Of a DNA stretch of 7,436 bases, positions 5,062-7,436 are shown piece by piece. This DNA is from Gammaproteobacteria bacterium (GTDB lineage Bacteria > Pseudomonadota > Gammaproteobacteria > Steroidobacterales > Woeseiaceae), in contig DAOWGY010000286.1 of assembly GCA_030641695.1 (NCBI GenBank), forward strand, positions 1 to 7,436, read 5' to 3'. Below the pieces are notes generated by a model, which saw only the letters and a list, made by a program, of their open reading frames with translations, was not told where the DNA came from and made no database searches. Each line of letters begins with the position of its first letter. Position 1 is the stretch's first letter. Made by a program: the position numbers and the translations under genes.

Positions 5062-6171
5062 ATGAAAACACGCGCAGCAGTTGCCTGGGAAGCGGGCAAG
5101 CCACTCGAGATCGAGGAAATCGATCTGGATGGTCCGAAGACTGGCGAAGTTCTGTTGAGAAACGTCGCGACGGGCGTCTGCCATACCGACGCATTCACGT
5201 TGTCGGGAGATGACCCGGAAGGTTTGTTCCCCGCTGTGCTCGGTCATGAAGGTGGTGCCGTCGTGGAGGAGATCGGCGACGGCGTCACGTCGCTCGCCGT
5301 CGGCGATCACGTCATCCCCCTGTATACGCCCGAATGTGGCGAGTGTGATTTCTGCACGTCGGGCAAGACCAATCTTTGTCAGGCGATACGCATGACCCAG
5401 GGACAAGGATTAATGCCGGACGGCACCTCGCGTTTCTCGCTCAATGGCAAGCAGATATTCCATTACATGGGCACATCAACGTTCAGTGAGTACACCGTGC
5501 TGCCCGAAATTGCCGTGGCGAAGATTCGCAAGGAAGCGCCGCTCGAAAAAGTGTGCCTGCTCGGCTGCGGCATAACCACCGGCATCGGTGCCGTACTGAA
5601 CACCGCGAAGGTGGAACCCGGTGCGACCGTCGCGGTTTTCGGTCTCGGCGGCGTGGGCCTGAGTGCGATTCAGGGCGCAACGATGGCGAAGGCGAGCCGC
5701 ATCCTGGCGGTCGACATCAATGCCGACAAGTTCGAACTCGCCACCCAGCTTGGCGCCACCGACACCGTTAATCCGAAAGACTACGATGCGCCGATTCAGG
5801 ATGTCATCGTGGAACTGACCGGCGGCGGCGTCGATTACTCGTTCGAGTGCGTCGGCAACGTCAACCTGATGCGCGCGGCGCTCGAATGTTGTCACAAGGG
5901 TTGGGGTGAATCGGTCATCGTCGGCGTTGCCGGCGCAGGTCAGGAAATATCGACGCGACCGTTCCAGCTGGTCACCGGACGTGTCTGGCGCGGCACCGCA
6001 TTTGGCGGTTGCAGAGGCCGCTCGGAGCTGCCGGGCATGGTCGACCAGTACATGGATGGCGACATCAAGATCGACGAATTCATCACGTTTACGATGCCAC
6101 TCGACGATATCAACCGGGCGTTTGATCTGATGCATGAAGGCAAGAGCATTCGTTCCGTCATTCACTTCTAG
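5062..6171 (+). CDS. frmA: S-(hydroxymethyl)glutathione dehydrogenase / class III alcohol dehydrogenase
   Basis: A cytoplasmic zinc enzyme that oxidises S-hydroxymethylglutathione, formed from formaldehyde and glutathione, to S-formylglutathione with NAD+; members can also reduce S-nitrosoglutathione. At 369 residues it is full length. Catalytic zinc ligands are Cys40, His62 and Cys169, with Glu63 beside His62; the structural zinc cysteines are 92, 95, 98 and 106. Asp51 and Glu53 (DPEG) and Arg110 (IRMTQG) match the human class III residues that hold the glutathione adduct. The NAD fold has GLGGVGL at 194-200 with Asp218 following, and GTAFGGCRGR (311-320) is family-typical. Start ATG 5062 has GGAG 10 nt upstream. 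The frequent partner, S-formylglutathione hydrolase, does not follow; a transpeptidase-like gene starts 14 nt after the stop. No frmR-like regulator gene is in the window. Identification is very secure. Confidence 0.97.
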   Translation: MKTRAAVAWEAGKPLEIEEIDLDGPKTGEVLLRNVATGVCHTDAFTLSGDDPEGLFPAVLGHEGGAVVEEIGDGVTSLAVGDHVIPLYTPECGECDFCTSGKTNLCQAIRMTQGQGLMPDGTSRFSLNGKQIFHYMGTSTFSEYTVLPEIAVAKIRKEAPLEKVCLLGCGITTGIGAVLNTAKVEPGATVAVFGLGGVGLSAIQGATMAKASRILAVDINADKFELATQLGATDTVNPKDYDAPIQDVIVELTGGGVDYSFECVGNVNLMRAALECCHKGWGESVIVGVAGAGQEISTRPFQLVTGRVWRGTAFGGCRGRSELPGMVDQYMDGDIKIDEFITFTMPLDDINRAFDLMHEGKSIRSVIHF

Positions 6172-6185
6172 CCGAAGTAACGCTC

Positions 6186-7436
6186 GTGTCACGAGTCGCC
6201 GTCGCAACAACATCCGCGCACGCCGCCGACGCTGCTCGTGAGGTGGCCGCCGCGGGTGGCAACGCCGTCGACTGCGCGCTCGCAACGGCGATCATGTCAA
6301 TGAACACGGAACCGGGCGTATGTGCGCTTGCCGGAGGCGCCTATGTGACAATCTGGGCGCCCGGACGTGATCCCGTCACGTTTGATGGCATCCATGCCGT
6401 CCCGGGGCTGGGGCTCGCGGACAGTGAGCGCGGTCACGGCAAGACAACCGTACGACTGGATTACGGCGGCGGGACAACGACAATCGTCGGACCAGGGGCG
6501 GTGGCCGTGCCCGGCGCACTCGCCGCCCTCGAGAAGGCCTGGCAGGGTTACGGCAGCATCGCGTGGCGCGAGTTGTTTCAGCCGGTCATTGCCGCAGTAC
6601 GCGAGGGCTTTCCTCTGTCGGCATCATGTAATTACTACCTGTCCTACAGCGGCGACCTTATTTTCAGCCGCAGCACCGATGGCTACAACGCGGTGCATGA
6701 TGACGACGGAAATGTGTACGAGCGCGGCAGCCTGATTCATGTGCCACACCTCGCCGACAGTCTTGGCGCAATCGCCGACGATGGCGCCGCTGTCTTCTAT
6801 GAAGGCGAACTTGCGCGGGCGATCAGCGATCACGTCCGCGAGGGTGGTGGTGCGCTCACGATGGAAGATCTTTCGAGCTACGAGGCGATCGAAAGGCCGG
6901 CGCTGGTCGCCGATATCGATTCCTGGCATATCGCAACCAACCCGCCGCCCGCCGTCGGTGGCGCCGTATTGACGGCGATGCTGCTCGCCTGCGGTGATCT
7001 GCACGCCAGCGACTGGGACCGGGCCTCGCTCGAGAGACTGGTGCGAGTGCAAAGAGCCTGCCTCGACTTTCGCCGTGACAAACTCGACCTCACTGACGAT
7101 ATTAATGGCGAAGCAGCCAATTTGATTCACGCGGCGCAGCAAGGGCAACTGCTGTCACAGTGGTCGTCATCATCGACCGTGCACACGTCGGCCGTCGACG
7201 ACTCCGGCGTTGGCTGCGCGATTACCGCATCAGCAGGGTACGGCTGCGGCGAAATGCCCGAGGGTACGGGACTGTGGCTCAACAACGGACTGGGCGAGAT
7301 CGAACTGAATCGGCGTGATGTCGAATCCCGCCAACCCAGCGTGCGCCTGCCGTCGAACATGGCGCCCAGCGTGGCGCGCAGCGACGGCGCCGTACTCGCT
7401 ATCGGCTCACCGGGTGCGGATCGAATTACGACGGCG
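6186..7436 (+). CDS. Gamma-glutamyltranspeptidase-family Ntn hydrolase, 3' end cut by the window
   Basis: An open frame of 417 codons runs to the right edge with no stop. Its product belongs to the gamma-glutamyltransferase family of N-terminal-nucleophile hydrolases, made as a precursor that cuts itself before a catalytic Thr. Family landmarks are AAGGNAVDCALATA (22-35), VGPGAVAVPGALAAL (101-115), YGSIAWRELFQPVI (122-135), the nucleophile in STVHTSAVD (330-338, Thr331 matching E. coli Thr391), LWLNNGLGEIEL (363-374) and LAIGSPGADRI (404-414). About 100 residues should be missing. GTG 6186 was chosen because it gives the usual family N-terminus; the ribosome site is weak (GAAG) and the frame is open further upstream into frmA. 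No signal peptide is seen, so the protein looks cytoplasmic, unlike periplasmic E. coli Ggt. Residues that bind the gamma-glutamyl group in E. coli (Arg114, Gln430) appear replaced (Ile69, Gly368), so the substrate is uncertain. Probably co-transcribed with frmA. Confidence 0.9.
   Translation, partial: MSRVAVATTSAHAADAAREVAAAGGNAVDCALATAIMSMNTEPGVCALAGGAYVTIWAPGRDPVTFDGIHAVPGLGLADSERGHGKTTVRLDYGGGTTTIVGPGAVAVPGALAALEKAWQGYGSIAWRELFQPVIAAVREGFPLSASCNYYLSYSGDLIFSRSTDGYNAVHDDDGNVYERGSLIHVPHLADSLGAIADDGAAVFYEGELARAISDHVREGGGALTMEDLSSYEAIERPALVADIDSWHIATNPPPAVGGAVLTAMLLACGDLHASDWDRASLERLVRVQRACLDFRRDKLDLTDDINGEAANLIHAAQQGQLLSQWSSSSTVHTSAVDDSGVGCAITASAGYGCGEMPEGTGLWLNNGLGEIELNRRDVESRQPSVRLPSNMAPSVARSDGAVLAIGSPGADRITTA

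Noticed and set aside
4956..5213. ATG at 4956 opening an 85-codon frame into frmA
   Set aside because: It overlaps frmA in another frame, AAGAG sits too close to the ATG, and the product looks like nothing; it probably lies in the frmA leader.
5476..6285. Long minus-strand open frame (269 codons) opposite frmA
   Set aside because: It is antisense to a fully conserved dehydrogenase, has a basic, low-complexity composition typical of GC-rich shadow frames, and resembles no family.

Overview
This window looks like a piece of a GC-rich proteobacterial chromosome, most likely gammaproteobacterial. Reasons are the chorismate mutase–prephenate dehydrogenase fusion (the TyrA 'T-protein' layout), a class III glutathione-dependent alcohol dehydrogenase, a lipoprotein-type binding protein and dense gene packing. 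The species cannot be named from sequence alone. No tRNA, rRNA, CRISPR array, insertion sequence or phage gene was seen.

Layout. (1) 53-1036, plus strand: a FecCD/BtuC-type ABC importer permease starting at TTG. Its ATPase and binding protein are not in the window. (2) 4301-1033, minus strand: tyrA, then after 87 nt a GGDEF diguanylate cyclase with an N-terminal coiled coil and GAF/DUF484-like region, then a lipoprotein of the Fe3+-type solute-binding family whose start overlaps the cyclase stop (GTGA). The lipoprotein and permease genes converge so tightly that their stop codons overlap. (3) 4853-4425, minus strand: a small secreted protein of unknown function, about half His, Arg and Tyr, followed by a strong GC-rich stem-loop. 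(4) 4854-5061: a divergent promoter region. (5) 5062-6171, plus strand: frmA-type S-(hydroxymethyl)glutathione dehydrogenase, then after 14 nt a gamma-glutamyltranspeptidase-family gene that runs off the right edge (6186 onward).

How the genes may work together. frmA and the transpeptidase-like gene probably form one transcript; both families are linked to glutathione, but the second protein lacks several residues that recognise gamma-glutamyl groups, so a shared pathway is unproven. The cyclase and binding protein are probably translationally coupled. The permease is not the expected partner of the binding protein, because FecCD permeases use a different class of binding protein. The TyrA chorismate mutase site is intact, while the dehydrogenase half differs from the E. 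coli enzyme at a known prephenate-binding arginine.

No wholly new multi-gene system is evident. The best leads are the His/Arg/Tyr-rich secreted protein, the cyclase–lipoprotein coupling, the atypical TyrA site, and the signal-less transpeptidase homologue beside frmA.
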